The notes: a model not told the origin generated them from the letters alone. DNA of 64,000 nucleotides from Andrena cerasifolii (GCF_050908995.1 NC_135123.1:9424001-9488000), one strand, 5' to 3'; shown: positions 10,656 to 25,079, numbered from the stretch's first letter. A program made the numbers and translations.

Positions 10656-13600
10656 ATGCGAAAAAATTTGAAAAAGGTTGAAACACGGAGGTTTCAGTGA
10701 AGTTTAAAAATAATTCCCTTTTCTTTCATCCAACAAACTAGCAACAGCATTATCAATGATAGAATACATCCCCTAAAAAAATCAAACTGTAATAAGTGTT
10801 CATCTCATTATAAAAACCATCGCCGAAATGTAGCCTCTTTCCGCCGAGACTGTAGAATGTCCCCTTAAAAAGAAATTACTGGAAATCCTGACTTCTGCCA
10901 CTTACAAAATTTATCATCTCAACTCCCCAATTACACATCGACATCGGTAGCCAGGAATAAGTGTCATTGATCCGCGATATTCGCGGACTCGTCCTGCAAC
11001 ATTCACGAGCAGTTAACCAGAACTCCCCCCCGTCGCTCTGCGAGCAACGAGAATAGCTATTGACACGTCTCCGACTCTCCACAAGCGTGTCGCAGATAAC
11101 GGTAAGAATGAATGGCGAGTGGTGCATTCCCATTGCGCTATAATCGAATCTTTGCGTTCCATCGCCATCAACGCGCACTCGCTTGTTTCCATTCCAGCCG
11201 ATTAAATAAGGGTTGACTGACGCCCCCTATCCTCGAGCGATGTGTCATTGCGGGGAACTGTCCTCGGCAGCGGCGGGTCCATCCTATCCGAGCTAGCGGC
11301 GTGGTCTGCTAGGGTCCATTAGTCACGTCCTTGATTACGAGGTGCAGGAATTTTTCATTCGCGAAGTGGCTCGCTTTGTCAACCTCTTTGTGGCCCGAGA
11401 TAGTGTGCCGCGCGCGCGGGCCGGCCCCTCCTTAGGTCGCGGCTAATTTCCCTTTTCCTAAGAATAATACTTCGCCCCCGATGCTTTTTGCGCCCCATCC
11501 CCCCAGCCCCCGCCGCCGGTCGCGTCGCCGCGAGTTTGCGGGGCGCGGAGGGGCTGTGTACGCGCCTCCAGTTGCCCGAGACAGCGGGTATCTCGAAACG
11601 AACGGATCCGGGCGTAGCACAAAGGAACGACGTAAATTTTCATTCTGAAAGTTCAGCGGCGAGGTCGCTGGCGAAATCCCGGCGTGCTCGTAAAAACGAG
11701 TCGCGCTGCAGAACGGAGGAGTCATTCGGGCGGCAACGGGCGGCCTTCGCGATCATTTTAATAATTCCGAAGGCGCGACAAGGAGGGCGTCAGAGTGTCT
11801 CGTGGACTGTGCTCGATATTCAGAGGATTTCGTGGCAATTATTAGGGACTTGCGGGAAAGAATTTGGCGCGAGGTTGTGGGGAGCGGAAGCTGGTAAACT
11901 GAGGGGACGAGTTAACTCGTCGTTGGAGAATTCCTTGATGTCGGAGAAGATGGGGGAGTAGATTATGCATCGCGTTTAGTGTGGACGTTACTTCACCTCT
12001 GATAATTGTGAACATTGGGGTGTCATACTGGGGCAATATGATCACGATTTTACTTTGAGGTGAAATATTTTTGAGGCATCGTTGAAAATGGTAGGACTGT
12101 TTAAACGTGGTTATACCTTCCAAATGGTAATTTTTAAGGATGAACATATCGATGGCTTAGTGTACAAATATTATTATTATTCGTTTTTAATACTCAGTAA
12201 AAATACAAAGAAAAGAACCAATAATACATTAAAAAAAATTAATTCCTTTATGTGCAACCTTAATGATTGACCTGCAATTTTGAAAATAGTATGTGTGGTA
12301 GGACTAAAAAGTACCTACTACGTGCATTTCGGAGCGGTCAAATATCTCAAGTAGTTGTTGAGAAAAAAAATGCTAAAGTTTAGGGTTGTTAGCCCCATAT
12401 CACTCTGAAGAGAGGGGGTAGAGATCTGAAATTTCTCTCGCTGTTTTTTCTTTAGGCAAAGAGCATTATTTGGTATAGATAAATAATTAAATTGGTGCTT
12501 TCCCAAGTAGATTTTGATTTTTGAAAACCGTCGAAACAACATATCAGAAATGGAATAGTTTTTGTCGGTGATGAATATGAAATTTGGATTATGAAAGTTG
12601 GATTTGAATATGAAAATTGGATTCCCATTCGCAACTGCAATTTGATCAGAACGATTGCACGCAATATAAATAAATAAGAATAGAATCTGTTAAGCGAATA
12701 AAACTCCTCGTAGCTGTATATTTGTATGCTTACGGTAAGGTACATCAATAACGAATACCCACGCAGCTATCTTTACACGCCACTGAAAAAATACCTATTT
12801 TTAAACGATCACATTCTTACAATTTCACCCGCCCTTTAATGGGGGTGATTTACGTTAATTACTGCCAGTGCAAAGGGGCCTCCATTAGAGGCGCCCCTAG
12901 CAAGCGAATGACTAGGCAGCGAGCAGTAGTGCGTCCGTGCCATAAGTCAGACGGAGGAGCGCGAAGGATATTGTCGCGAGTGAATTTGCAGCGGTGTTTC
13001 GTGATTGCACATCGATTTTTCGACGGTGTGCAGGGTGGTAGGGGTTGTTTGACGAGTGGCACCAGGGACGACTGTAAATTCCACCGGGGCCCCGGTCGTC
13101 TACGCGAGCAACCACCTCAAATAAATGCACCCTGCGCGTATTAATCCCGCGCACGTGACGACTGCATTACAGTCGCCGGGAAATTCAGCAGCCTCCAACG
13201 AAACGACAAAATTCACCATGGCGAGCGTTCATCGATAGCAAGGGCGTCCGCAGAGTTTTTCCTTCTTCTAAAAGTATAATTATGAAAAAACAACCCTTAC
13301 GACGACTCTTGCTTTTTTGCGCTCATTCTGTAGAGCCAATTTAATCCAAAGTTTACAAACCTTAATTGAAGAATAAGCGATTTTTCTGAAAAACCAGGGG
13401 GTTAACTCCCCAATTTATCCTCCCTCCCCGAACGCCCACGATCGAGAGCACCCCTCCACCCGCGTCGATTCCGTCAGCGTGCAAGGTGGACGATTCTTCA
13501 AAACACGCGACCCTCGAGCAACTCCAGTTCGAGCCCCCATGGAAGCCATCCTTGCCCTCGCCGTCGGTTCCCCCTGCTCGCTGGGAGATTCGATTTGCCC

Positions 13601-14220
13601 GTCGGAGGTGGTGGAACGTTAAGCAAAGGAGAGAAAAAAAAATTGCGCGCAAACGAGCAATTAAGCACGAGCCCAGACCACGTCGTTCGTAATTGATTCG
13701 TTCCGCCTGGGAGGAGGTATAACCGAACTGTTTTTGCACGCCCCCTCAGCATCCCTCTCCGCCGACCTCGCTCTTCGACGGCTAGTTTCCGTTCGACGTG
13801 CAAGCTGGATGATTAAAACTTTTTTCCACCCTGCTCGACGGAAATACGCGCTAAGCGTGTATGTTCCTACTTTTGTACTGGCTGGCTCTTGGCTCTCCTC
13901 GACTCTCCCGGCTTTCCCTTCGAATTTCCGCGGGCAAGGCTCTGGCAAACCGGGGAGGGAGGGAGATGAGAAAGGGAGCGCGCGTCATCTCGCGCAAAAT
14001 TTGGCGGCTGAAAATTCTTCCATCGTGATTAAAATGCCCCCACCAAATGCGCGGTTCCTGTGTCTACTTTTCCTCTATTTTTTTCCACCGCGGACCTCGG
14101 GAGCCTCGTGCGTGGGTGCGTTGGAACTCGCGGAGGTGGACCGAGGGAAATCGGTAGCGGAGGAAGACGCGCGGAGCCACTGGTTGGAGCTTTAAGGCCG
14201 TCGCGAAATTTGGCGAATCG

Positions 14221-16468
14221 CACAGTGGGGAAATTTCGCGATTTTATGGCCAGAATCGCAGAAATAATTTTTTCATTTCGACGAAATAAATGCAAATGTC
14301 AATTGAAGAATTAATATGAATATCAAATGCCAACAATTTTACTGTTAAATGTTTTAATACAAAGCTCGTATAAATAATTTCAAGACATGGATTCAATTCC
14401 TGGTGGTGCGTGAGATATCTTTTTGTCCTCAAAATAATTATGTTTCGGTTTTTAATACGTAATTTATACAATTTTTAAAGTAGCGTTTTAGAAATATCCT
14501 TTTCATATAAGAATGAATATTCAATACATAAAATAGTTATCAATCACATAATATCCTGCAATGATTTTCATTCCTATTTTACGTTCGACTATTTTCATTC
14601 TATAAATGCAATTATTAATTGCTAATAGTTGCTAATCTTGTAATTATATACATTTTTTTAAACACTATCCAGTGTGTCTCCTCTAACATACGACATAACT
14701 GTGACTAAGACTGGTTCACATGTTATACATTACAAACCTTTTTATTCTTTTTTAAACGATTTTATTCAGCTTCGATCCTCTGTTTGATTGTTTGTATTAT
14801 ATGTTTGTTTGTCGTCAGAAGCGATAACCCTTCTGCTATGCCCTGCTGGACTGTACCAGAGGCATGCTCTAACAAAGAAAAAAGTGTATAAATGTAAATA
14901 ATAAAAAATCTTTATGGTTCGTAATTTTTGTAAGTGCTGTTTTTCGGATAATTTAGTTTCTCAGGAACTAAATTATTAGTTAATATATTTATATATGATA
15001 ATTAGGACGTAAAAGTGCCGAATTTTATATATTAAAAATAAGTTTTCAGGTTTTGACACGAGAACCAGTCTCGGTCACAGTTAAGTTCTTCAATTGACGT
15101 TTGTATTAAATTTGTAAAATTCAAAAATTTAATTTCTTTAGTTCTATAAAATCGCAAAATTTCCCCACTGTGCGGTGGCAAGTGTTTTCCGAGGGGTCGC
15201 CACGGTTTCGGGATTTCTTTTCTAATATTATTAAGTTAGAATTACATTCTGAAATATGCACCCCTTTTCAATGTGTTCCCTTAAAAACAGCCCCTTTGGA
15301 ATGGGTCGACGAGGGAGTAAAAAAATTAAATAACGCGAGAACCCGGAGACGTCGTTCCGGTAAGGAGAATCGGTTGCTTTCGAGTCACGCCGTATCTCCT
15401 CGATCCCTTCCTTTTTCCCCGCTGTTTCGGTCTCGTCGAATTCAGAGGCTCGTCCTCTCGTGCGGAAAAGGGACTCGAGCCAGGGGACGGAACATGAGCG
15501 AAGAATACCACGCGATTGTTAGGCGTCCCCGATTAATCTACGACTTCTTTCCCTCTTCCAACCCCCCTGCCCCCTGCCGGTCCCATTGCTGGTGGTCGTC
15601 GGTATAGCGGCGCTCGTCTCCCGTGATTGCGACGGGCACAAAGACACTGCGCCGGCCGTGCAGACGCGCCACGAACACCGAGCTGGATATTGTTAAGTGG
15701 GCGAATGTGGGTGTCATCGACAGCGGGGGGCGACCAGCTCCTTTTCTCCTAACCAAAGTACCACAGCGACCAGCCTCGAAAAGGTACCGAAGCAAGGACC
15801 CACCGAGTCATTTTGGCGAGGCGCGGCGCGGCGAAGAAATTAATAATAATTAACTAAGTCGCTGCGCTTCGGTCATCAATCTTGTACCTTTAAAATCATC
15901 TCGTACCCACCCCCTTATCGATCTTCTAGATCTGCTCGGTTCATTTTACCTCGACTTACAATTAGCCCAATGAACGATCACTTTCCTTCTCTTCTAATTG
16001 ATAATTAAAAAAATATAATTAAGGGGTCATGCTCAGTCAGGTGGCCGAAAAAAGGGTGGTCTTTGGAAATTTTTTACTCAAAAGCTGTACCACATTTCTC
16101 AAAAAGGTTTGTTTCCTTTTAAGGATTGCATCTAGTACCGTGCATCGTATTTTTTTTATTTAAAAATATTTATCAATAACTGAGTTATTGTCTATCACTC
16201 GAAGGTTCTCTAAAAAAGGCTTCTGCGGTGGCCACTGCTGCTCGAAAGTCGATCATCTAAAATAAAAGATTCAAAAGTATTTACTTGTTATATTATATTA
16301 TCTAGTATTTGAACGAAGGATTTTTTTATCCGATGCTTAGTTTTCCTTTAATTGGCGAAAATCAGGCAAGATTTATGATCCTTCGATTGACATTTGCACT
16401 TATTTTGTCGAAATCAAAAATTTATTTTTGCGGTTTTGGCCATGAAACCACGAAATTTCCCCACTGTG
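14221..16468. mobile_element. Composite DNA-transposon region with CACAGTGGGG ends
   Basis: Three termini are present: a left end at 14221 (CACAGTGGGGAAATTTCG), a right end closing at 15172, and a second right end closing at 16468. The left end and the 16468 end match for about 95 bases, including ggcca and tgcaaatgtcaat. The 15172 end matches only about 28 bases. The interior is AT-rich, without a transposase. Either one 2.2-kb element holds an internal terminus, or two relatives lie side by side. Confidence 0.6.
16019..16200. repeat. Dispersed repeat, copy 1 (TTAA-flanked start)
   Basis: Begins TTAAGGGGTCATGCTCAGT and carries ggccgaaaaaagggtggtct, then tttatcaataactgagttat. Copy 2 at 63327-63490 is about as long and similar throughout. 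Both are preceded by TTAA, which hints at a TTAA-targeting DNA transposon. Copy 1 lies inside the CACAGTGGGG region. Confidence 0.65.
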
Positions 16469-17823
16469 CACCGGTTGGGAATCACTGAATTGGAGTAAAT
16501 TGCCCGTGAGGGCGACGGATGGGGTAGCGACGCACGGCCCACCCTGTACATAACGGCGACTTGGCTCGGACCTCGCAGCGTCGTACGTATACGTGTGTTC
16601 CCGCTGACGCTCCCGCAAAAAGCTGAACGTCAGGGGCCGTCCGGTCGGCCGCGCACGTACACGCCGCGGGGGTGATGTATGACGCGGCCACGGAAGCCGG
16701 ATACCAGCGCCGATGGGCCGAGATTACCGGGGGCAGATAAGATCCTGACGATGCCACAGTCGGCCGCTCTTATCCGCCTCCTGATGGACAAGTCCGGCAA
16801 TACGAGTGTTTGTTTTGTCGGCGCTATCGCGCGCCGCGGCGGCGTGAATCGCGAGGGGCGGCGGGGGGATTGAAAAGAGGGTCGGGAGCGCTGGCCACGG
16901 AAATCGGGCATGATGAATGCACCCGGGGGACATAAATTCGGGGAAGCCGCTGAGTGGACGTTTCTCTGTGGATGATTCGATGATAAGCCACCCCCCCCCC
17001 CTTGATCCCGGAAGGAGGCGCCCGGTGGAGCGAGGGCTCGATACGTATGGCGGGGAAATGTAATTGAAACGTGGCCTCGTGACGAGAAGGGAGCTCGGTA
17101 TTAAAAAAAATGTCACCTGGCCGGGGGTATTTTTCAATTTGGAGCGGTCTAACTCGATATCGAGTGCAGGTATCGGATTATCGAGGGCCCCGCGCGCGGA
17201 AACTTCGACAACGAGATTAATAAGAGGGCGAAATCCTATAAGGTCCAATTTCTGGTCCGCCCTTTAGGCGAAAATTCGATTCCCCGGGTTATACAGACGT
17301 TTCCTTATTATCAAAGTGCGATATCGCTCCGCGTTGGACAAGGGTGCTTGGCACCCTTATCAGTGGTGCATCTACAGGGGGGCCCAGAGGGCCCTGGCAT
17401 CCCCCAAAGAAGAGGCTTTCTAAGAAAAAAAGAAAACTGGATTTTATTCTTTAAATAAATTTTTCTAATCGCCTAATGAATTTTATTGAATTTGCATTAA
17501 AATAGTTTTATCCGTTTAATAAAGGTTAAAAAAAGCACAGGACATCACTGATGTGACTTGTGATGTTTACAAACAATATACCTCGGCTTCTCCACAGAAT
17601 GAAAATTAATGAAAATTAAAAGGTTCTCCTTTGCGTCGAAGATACTCCTGTCATTAGCGCCCTTGGTATCATGTACCCCTATGCCGTGCATAGGCTGCTT
17701 AGTGCGTTCCGCTGGTCCCGATACAGACTGAAGAGATTTTTTCTGAGACTTTAATCTTATGAGATAATTATTTCATTATTTTATTATTCCTCAATTATTT
17801 TGCCATTAATTTCATGAAACCCT

Positions 17824-18012
17824 TAAGGTGGGAATCCTCGACGAGATTTCACATAAGATTCTTCAAAATACATCATGAAACTTAATCTCACGAGCATCTA
17901 ATTTCATGAAATTAATGGAGAAATAATTAAAAAATAACAAGACAATTGTGTCGCGAGATTAAATTCTCCTGTGAGACGTTGTATTTTGGTCTCGTCGTGG
18001 ATTTCCACCTGA
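17824..18012. mobile_element. About 190-bp MITE-like element
   Basis: The ends are inverted: left aaggtgggaatcctcgacga, right complement aggtggaaatccacgacga. The interior is AT-rich, with repeats of atttcatgaaa that also occur just outside the left end. No reading frame. Confidence 0.55.
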
Positions 18013-19450
18013 ATACGTAGTATGCGCTAGGTTGTAGGTAGGGAATAATGCTAAGGGAATCGGAAAAGGCGCATTGATCAGGCTCGCGTTGCAGAGGGTC
18101 CTGAATAAATTCAGTTTTTCATCGGACGCGTCGCCGTGGAAGCGATAGAAAGGAATTACTGGCCAGATAAAATCCTGATGATGCCAGGTCGCGCCGACTA
18201 TCGTTTACTCGCTCAGCTGTCAGCGCAGGTAAGGGTCGTGGGGTAGTGTTTGATCTATCGAGATTGGCTGCGCTTCGATCGGTCAATCGGCGATCGGATG
18301 ACAAACAGACGTGGTAAATAAACGGACTCTGCCGCGGACGTAAGAATCGAATGCCTGGGAACGCGGCTCAAACGAGATCTGTTTAAAAACAGTTTAAATT
18401 TCAAAACACCTTAAGCCAGCAGAAACGCACGAATCGGGTTAAAAGGCAAGCGGGCAAAGAAGCGGCAGAGGCCAGTGGGATTTGGGAGCGGTAATTGGAA
18501 TGCACCGGGGGGATAAATTACTGTATGTATTCGCGCATCGAGATAACAACGATACGATCGGGCGGGAAGCGAAGAAGCATTGAAATTTCGTTGGCGCTGG
18601 ACGGGACGGAAATTTTATCTCGTCCGGCCTCCTGCCGGTGCGTTTTGTTTATTTAATGACCCGGCCCGTAGCATGTAATTAAATAGCTCGCTTTTGCCCG
18701 CGCAAAACGGCCCGGGCTTTCGGGGCAAATATTAATCAAGCAAGGGAGGGGTGGTGGAGGGCGGGATGGATATTTCGTTTCGCTAACGGTTAATGCACAA
18801 TTGAAAAGCGCCGTTGAATATGATATCGCGAGATACACGTAGCTATTTACAAGCACTCGCGCTTGGTGGCGTTTTTTTATTTTTTTTTATTTTATTTTAT
18901 TTACAAGCACCGGGGCACGGCCAGCCAGGGCGAAAACGGTCCAGAAAGTTTGGTTTTTGGCAACCGGGGGAAACGCCCCCCTCCGACTACGCCCGCTTAT
19001 TTCCTTCCCCTTTTCAGCCACTCCTGGCACTTTTCCCTGCCAACGTCCAACTTGGTCCGACCGCATATGCGCCGGGCTAGAATAGGCCAGACACATTGCA
19101 TCTGTCTCGTAACGCCCCGGGGATGTATGCATACGCTCGGATACCGCCCGGGGGAATCTATAGATGGCTCTATGTCGCGATAAAAAAATCCCTGTATCGC
19201 TGTCGAGCTCGGCGAGCCGACGTCGCTCGACTTTCTCCCCCGGGGCATGTTCTAAAAATCGCGTTATATTATTGTAGTAATTCTGGCGGCTGAACATTAG
19301 AGAGCGAAAGGCCGCGGCGTCGTGGTTTCGTCTAAATTCGATCGGCTTCAGCCTTTTTGTAAATCGCGGCCGTCTGGCTAGTGGCTGGTGCGTTCCACTT
19401 GCTGGCGGCTTCGACAAGCAGCGATCTTGAAAGTTTTAAGCGGGCCCTAA

Positions 19451-20143
19451 GGTTGAAACGCTCGAAAAATAGACGATTTTTATGATTTTTTTACAAGAAG
19501 AGGTTGTAACATATCCTGAAAATGCTTTTGGATTTTATTGATACACTCGTTAGGGTGCAAAGAAAAGTTTTGTTTCGTGTTTTTGGTTTTGATGCACTCT
19601 GCAGGTGGCGCTGTTTGTTAGCGCACCGCTGCGAAATAGAGATGCCTGAACGGTAACCACGATTTCAGAAGATTTTAACGAACCGATTTAAGAAAACCTT
19701 GGGCCATTTGATTCGTAGCTGGACCCGCTTGCGCGTCACGTAGAAACATAATTTTTGGAACGCGCGTTCTTTTTTTATCTCCGTTTTTATGCGTAAAATT
19801 ACTATCTTTTTTTTGCGGTATTTAGTTCAATTTTAGTTTGTTTTTCCCCGCGACTGTGGATAAGGCGATAGCAATTGATATCAATTGTTAAAAAACTCTT
19901 TCAAATTTTGATTTCACACGATCCTACGACTGTGTTTCGTTAGCACCGTTAGGCAGCTATTTTTGACAGCGCTGCACTAAGCGCCGCCTAGAACATGCAC
20001 CAACAGCGAAAAATTGAAGCAAAAAATTTGTCTAATTATCCTAAAGAGTGTGTTAATAAAATCCAAGAAGACTTTTCACAATATGTATACGCTGTTCTTT
20101 TAAAAAATTCAAGAACATCGCCTATTTTTTCAGTGTTTTGACC
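19451..20143. mobile_element. About 690-bp element with diverged terminal inverted repeats
   Basis: The left end (gaaaaatagacgattttta, then ttggattttattgatacact) matches the complement of the right end (gaaaaaataggcgatgttct, ttggattttattaacacact) over about 100 bases. A solo relative of the left end lies at 26880-26925. No transposase is seen. Confidence 0.55.
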
Positions 20144-23100
20144 GGAGTGTCCTCCTAACAGCCAGAGAGCTACTTATACGTCGCTCCATCTGAACCCGGT
20201 GCCCAGGCCAGTTAATCTGTCAGGAGGTTCGAGTAATTACACGAGGGCAGTAATTCCAGCGTTCAACTTTTCGCGTTAGCTGTAGCATTTTAATGTTCCT
20301 CCTCGAGAATCGACACGGTTAATGAGCCAGCAACTCGGCGCAGTCTGTAAATATTTCCCTCCCCCCATGCAGCCACACCTTTTCCCTAATTCCACCGTAG
20401 AAGGAAATATTACAGCATCCTACACAAAGAAACGCCGCCACCCTATGCAAAACAGGCTTGTATAATCAAAAGCACTCCCTTTTATCCCTCTCTGTCCCAG
20501 GTGACCCTGGGATCCTTAATACATCCTGGATAGCCTGGGCCGCAATTTCCACGTCGCTCTCGATCAGTAATTGAGGGGCTCACAGTGGAAAACAGGCACA
20601 TGCCACATATGCATAAATTTTGTTATTATTATTTATCACGGGACAAGCCCAATTTCTATAACAACGAATAAAGTAGGGGCGAGCGGGGACAAAAGTAGCA
20701 CTTTTTACATTTGGCCTAGCCTACGATTATCTTTTATAGATATCAAAATGAAAATTGTGCCTTAAGATACTATGTCTCTTGGTCTATCATTTGAGCCCAG
20801 ATTCGGCTTTAAGTGATGAGTAGTTAAAAAGTTATGGTTGTCAATGAATTATGCGACGGGAGAAAATGGGGTGTAAAGTTTACGGGGTCGCTTTGTACCA
20901 TTACTAGAAACGGCAAATTTTTTACATTACTGTTATTATTAACTAGCGTCCCCCGTGTCGGCTTTCCCCGAGATATTAGCGTAACTGCTTCATTTTTATT
21001 AGAATTAATATATTTTAAGGATTAATAATATAGATTATAGATAATATAAATTAAGTATTTTTTTTAAAAAAAAAGGTTAATTTCTTCATAATATTTTGGA
21101 ACAGATAATATTCTCTCCTTTGGGAGATTTACTTTTCCTCCAGCGCAACATATACCAGGCGCTTCTTCCATGTTAACAACGCGTTTTTGAGACACGCTAC
21201 ATGACCCATGTCCGTCCTAGAGTATCCAGGAGTAACGCGTTAAAATTTCAGGGAGATCGGTTCAATAGGTATTGCGTTTTGCGCGAACATAAAACAGTAC
21301 AATAAAAGAGACACTATACACATGTAGCTGTGTAAAGCAAACGTTTTGGAAATGTTTGTGGAAGGGGGCAGAAGGCGTGTTACTTTCATGACGCCGTTAG
21401 GTATAAGAAAAACAAGACATTTCGAACGGTAAAAAATTAAACATTGCACGTTAGTTCATACTCTCTTATTTACGACCAAAAACCCCAACACTCGTTGTAA
21501 ATTACATTTTTAATCATCTGGAAATATATATACATTTTTAAAACCTCATCTGCCTGTCTCAGCAATCACACTAATTTTTAAATAAACGCTGGGATTTAAT
21601 ACAATTACAATTTCGTACCACATTTCCCATGAAAATGATTTCTCAGCTAAAATGTCACAATAGCTGGCATTCACCGTTTAATTCAAGTACCATTTAAAAT
21701 AATTACAATTTCGCGCGGCATTCCCTACGAAAACAAATTATCCTTCAACTTTCCTCTAAAATCATAAAACGCCACCACGTGCCTATTTCCCCCCGGGGCC
21801 CTTCAATTTTCGCCATTCCCGGCTGCAAAGGGAGAGCCAGCCCCTCCCTGCGACATCCCTACACCGAAGGGTAGCGCTCGGTCCGATCGCTTATTCGCGG
21901 AATATCGCCACTTTTTCCTGGCACCTATCCGTGGCCGATCGAAAGGGCGCGCATTCACCGGCAATGCCTATCTCGCGGCCACGCGAGCCTATGGACTCTG
22001 TCGAGTATTCCCGAGCGGATTGAATGGCCTGGATAGCTGTTGGGTCCGCTATGCGAGCCATTGAATGGGAGGGCAGCCCCGGCGAGCCTGGATTTTCCGA
22101 ACCGAGCCACGGACCAAAGACAAAACGAACGAGGGTGGACAATGGCCACCGACGGGCAGCTCCGGCTACGTGGATTCGGTATCCAGGAAGCAGCCGAGAG
22201 GCGGCGTCGATCGCTCGGTGCAAGAAAAACGGGGCTGTAATTAAGCAACAGGTGTGTGCAGCTTCTTCGCTTGCAATTTATTAGGGGGCCATCGATGGGG
22301 GACGTTCTATGCGCGGTTCCATTGAATTTTTAAACCCAACCAGCCCTTGCTCCGGGTAAGCTGGGTTAGCCAGGTAACGGGGCTCTCGGAGGAGCAACGC
22401 CGTCGTCGATCGACCGAATGGCGAACTGGCAATTGATTGGGAAAAGGGTGGCGGGGCCCCGTGATCAATAACGCGGAAAGAGTATGCCGCTTGCCAACCG
22501 AGTGGCTAAAGGTGACTTTAACGTCGTTCCCCTCCGATCCACCTCGGCCCTCCTCCTCCCCGGAACGATTTCGTGACCCTATTTCGCGAAGATTAAAGGA
22601 CAGAGAGATGGTAAATGTTAATGGAACAGAATTGAAACGGGGAAGGCCTGCCGGTTTTTCCGTTCCGCTTCCTTTGCCCGCTGCCTTGGCTTCCGGCGGA
22701 GAATTTCAATGCGGAGGCGGGCGACATGGAAATTAACAGGCTCTTATCGTTACACACCGTCGCTGGGAATAACGATGCGGATCTGGTACGTACCGGGTGT
22801 CTCGAGGGAGCATGGGAGTATTTGTACTCCGAGTGTGTTAGGTAGTCTTGGGAAAAGATGCTGGGTGGAGGGGATCTGGTGAGCTACTTGAGGAACACTT
22901 GAATGGTGCTCGACAGCTGCTTTGGGTGTAGAGTTGACAAGAGGTGCAAAACGGTACTTTCAGCGATGGCGATCTTTAAAATACAATTTCGAATGAAATA
23001 TTACAAGCTGCACTATAAATGCTTTAAAGGGCCATTCTACTTTGTCGGTCGAGCAAGTGGGTTGTTTTCGGGAGTTTTTTTTTTCGAAGAACCAAAAACG

Positions 23101-25079
23101 AACGAACATTTGAACGAATTTTTTAAAAAAATCTGATGATTCACTATTGCGTATCCAAACGAAGCTAAAAGAGTTGCATTCTTAGTCCCAGACGTTCTAA
23201 TATTTAGGGCCTCGTGCCTAGCGGAGAGAAACGCATATAACGACTCGTGTATTCAAAAGTACACCAATTACATCCCCATTTACCATCCACTCGATGTCCC
23301 CCCCCCCCTCCACCCTCGCAGCGCAACCCCCGTAAACAGCGGAACAAGGAGGCCCAATTGCTGTCTAATTAGAGCGATCACTGGCGCGACGACGAGCCGG
23401 GGATGGCGAAGGAGGCCAGGGTGCACGGTCAATTTCCACGCCACCGGAATTTCGATGCGTTGCAATGGCGCATAGAGCCGAACTGGAGCGAAATGGGCGT
23501 TCGGTTGTTACTCGAAATCCTTCTTTTCCCCCTGGCCCGGGAGCATAACGATCAGTACCCATGGAACTGTGGAAATCGTCGATCCTCGAACCTGCCTGGC
23601 CTATTCTTGGCCGACGGTTCGCCGGCCCCAATTTCGCATCGATGAGAACGACCTAAGGGGACGAGCAGGAGAAAGGGGCAGGTTCGAAGGAGGCCAGAGC
23701 AGTAGGGGGTGGTGGCGAGACGGGCCGATCCACCGCGAAGAGGTCCTCTCAATCTGCCAGTCGATTTTCCCGTGCACCGACCCAATTTCTCTGCCCGTGC
23801 GGGCAATTTAACTCGCGTCCACCCCTCCGCGCTGCATCGCCCCTTTTTTTTCACCCACGAATAACGGTCGAAACTGATTTTTCCAAGCGTCCCAAGACAT
23901 CGCCACTCTTCGTCCTACCTCTCGACCGCCATCTTGCCTCCGCCCGCGATCCAAAGCAGAATCGGGCAGCAGCAGGATATTTATAAGAGCCGCTGCCCCC
24001 ACCGGGGGATGTTTGCGGGCAATTCATTGGGAATTCCCGACAACAGCAAGCGTACCGCGGGTGGTTTTATTGTCGGCCGTTTCGCGACCGTCGTTCTTTG
24101 CCCGTTCCCCACGCGGCTTGCATTCATAATTCCTCATGGGCGATTTAGAAAATCGCCCCTATCTGAAATATCTGCCCCTACTCCCCCGAGCACCCGGCGG
24201 TGTCATCCTCGTCCTCCTCTAACCGGTGCATATCTAGAGACGCGGCAGTATATGTAGTTGTGTAATCTTAAGCGCAGTTGGAAAGCATCTTTATGTACTT
24301 GTAGCTCATTTTGATTTCGCATCTTTTTTGTTTATATATGCTAATTATTATTATCTTCTATTCTTTTGTGATTTATTTGATTTCATGTACTTGGCGTAAT
24401 TTTTTTACTTTCAAGTTTTTTATGGGGATCCAATGGACCGTGCGCCGCGTAACTCACCCCCTCCGCAGTCCTGGCGACACTCCGTACATCGTGTAGCGTA
24501 TATTCGAAAGCGCACCAGCTTCCCCAGCAGCCCGAATTACCATATTCCACTCGGATCGTACGTGTACCCGGGCCCCGTCTTTGGCCCAGATTCCCCCGGC
24601 CGTGGACTTAATAAACAGAAGAGCCTTTAGCGACACGCGTACGAGACGCGAACCTCCTCTCTCTCCGTTTCTGAGATTTCTGCCTCGTGCACCTCCCGTC
24701 TACTACCACCCTTCTCTTTATCATTGGCAGAGATTAGATGCGGGGTGAATCCAGATAGCCGGTACACCGGAATTTGTTCCTGCGAAACGGGCGAAGGTAG
24801 TGGTAGGTAGGTAGTCTTCCTGTGGAGATAAATATGGGCGGCTGAATGGGAGGATTTAGCATAATCCAGGCGTTCTCCGCCTTAATAAGTCGACATTGGC
24901 GCTCGTAATAGCGATAGTAATAGTCCTTTGCTACACGCTCGAAGATTGCCGGGCTGTGAGTCGTCAGTTTAGTTTATTGTGGGCTTGTAAATTTAAACAA
25001 GGAAGATAATCATCGGTATTGTAGAAATACGGTGGTTTTGTAATGCCTATACGTTTCGGGAGCGGCGGAAAAAATTCTT

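Larger units (their letters stand above)
7578..14220. other. Gene-less stretch with GC-rich islands and a minisatellite
   Basis: Pyrimidine-rich DNA near 8.0-8.6 kb, the minisatellite at 10257-10655 and GC-rich islands near 11.4-11.9 and 13.5-14.2 kb. Open frames in these islands occur on both strands at once and show no family motif. Regulatory intronic DNA of gene A is possible. Confidence 0.55.
16469..25079. other. Gene-less stretch, alternating GC-rich and AT-rich blocks
   Basis: GC-rich blocks at about 16.5-17.3, 18.5-19.4 and 22.0-24.3 kb alternate with AT-rich transposon relics. Nothing in six frames resembles a known domain. Confidence 0.55.

Noticed and set aside
14219..15174. A CG target-site duplication for the CACAGTGGGG element
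   Set aside because: A two-base match at both flanks is too weak, and the alternative right end at 16468 does not share it.
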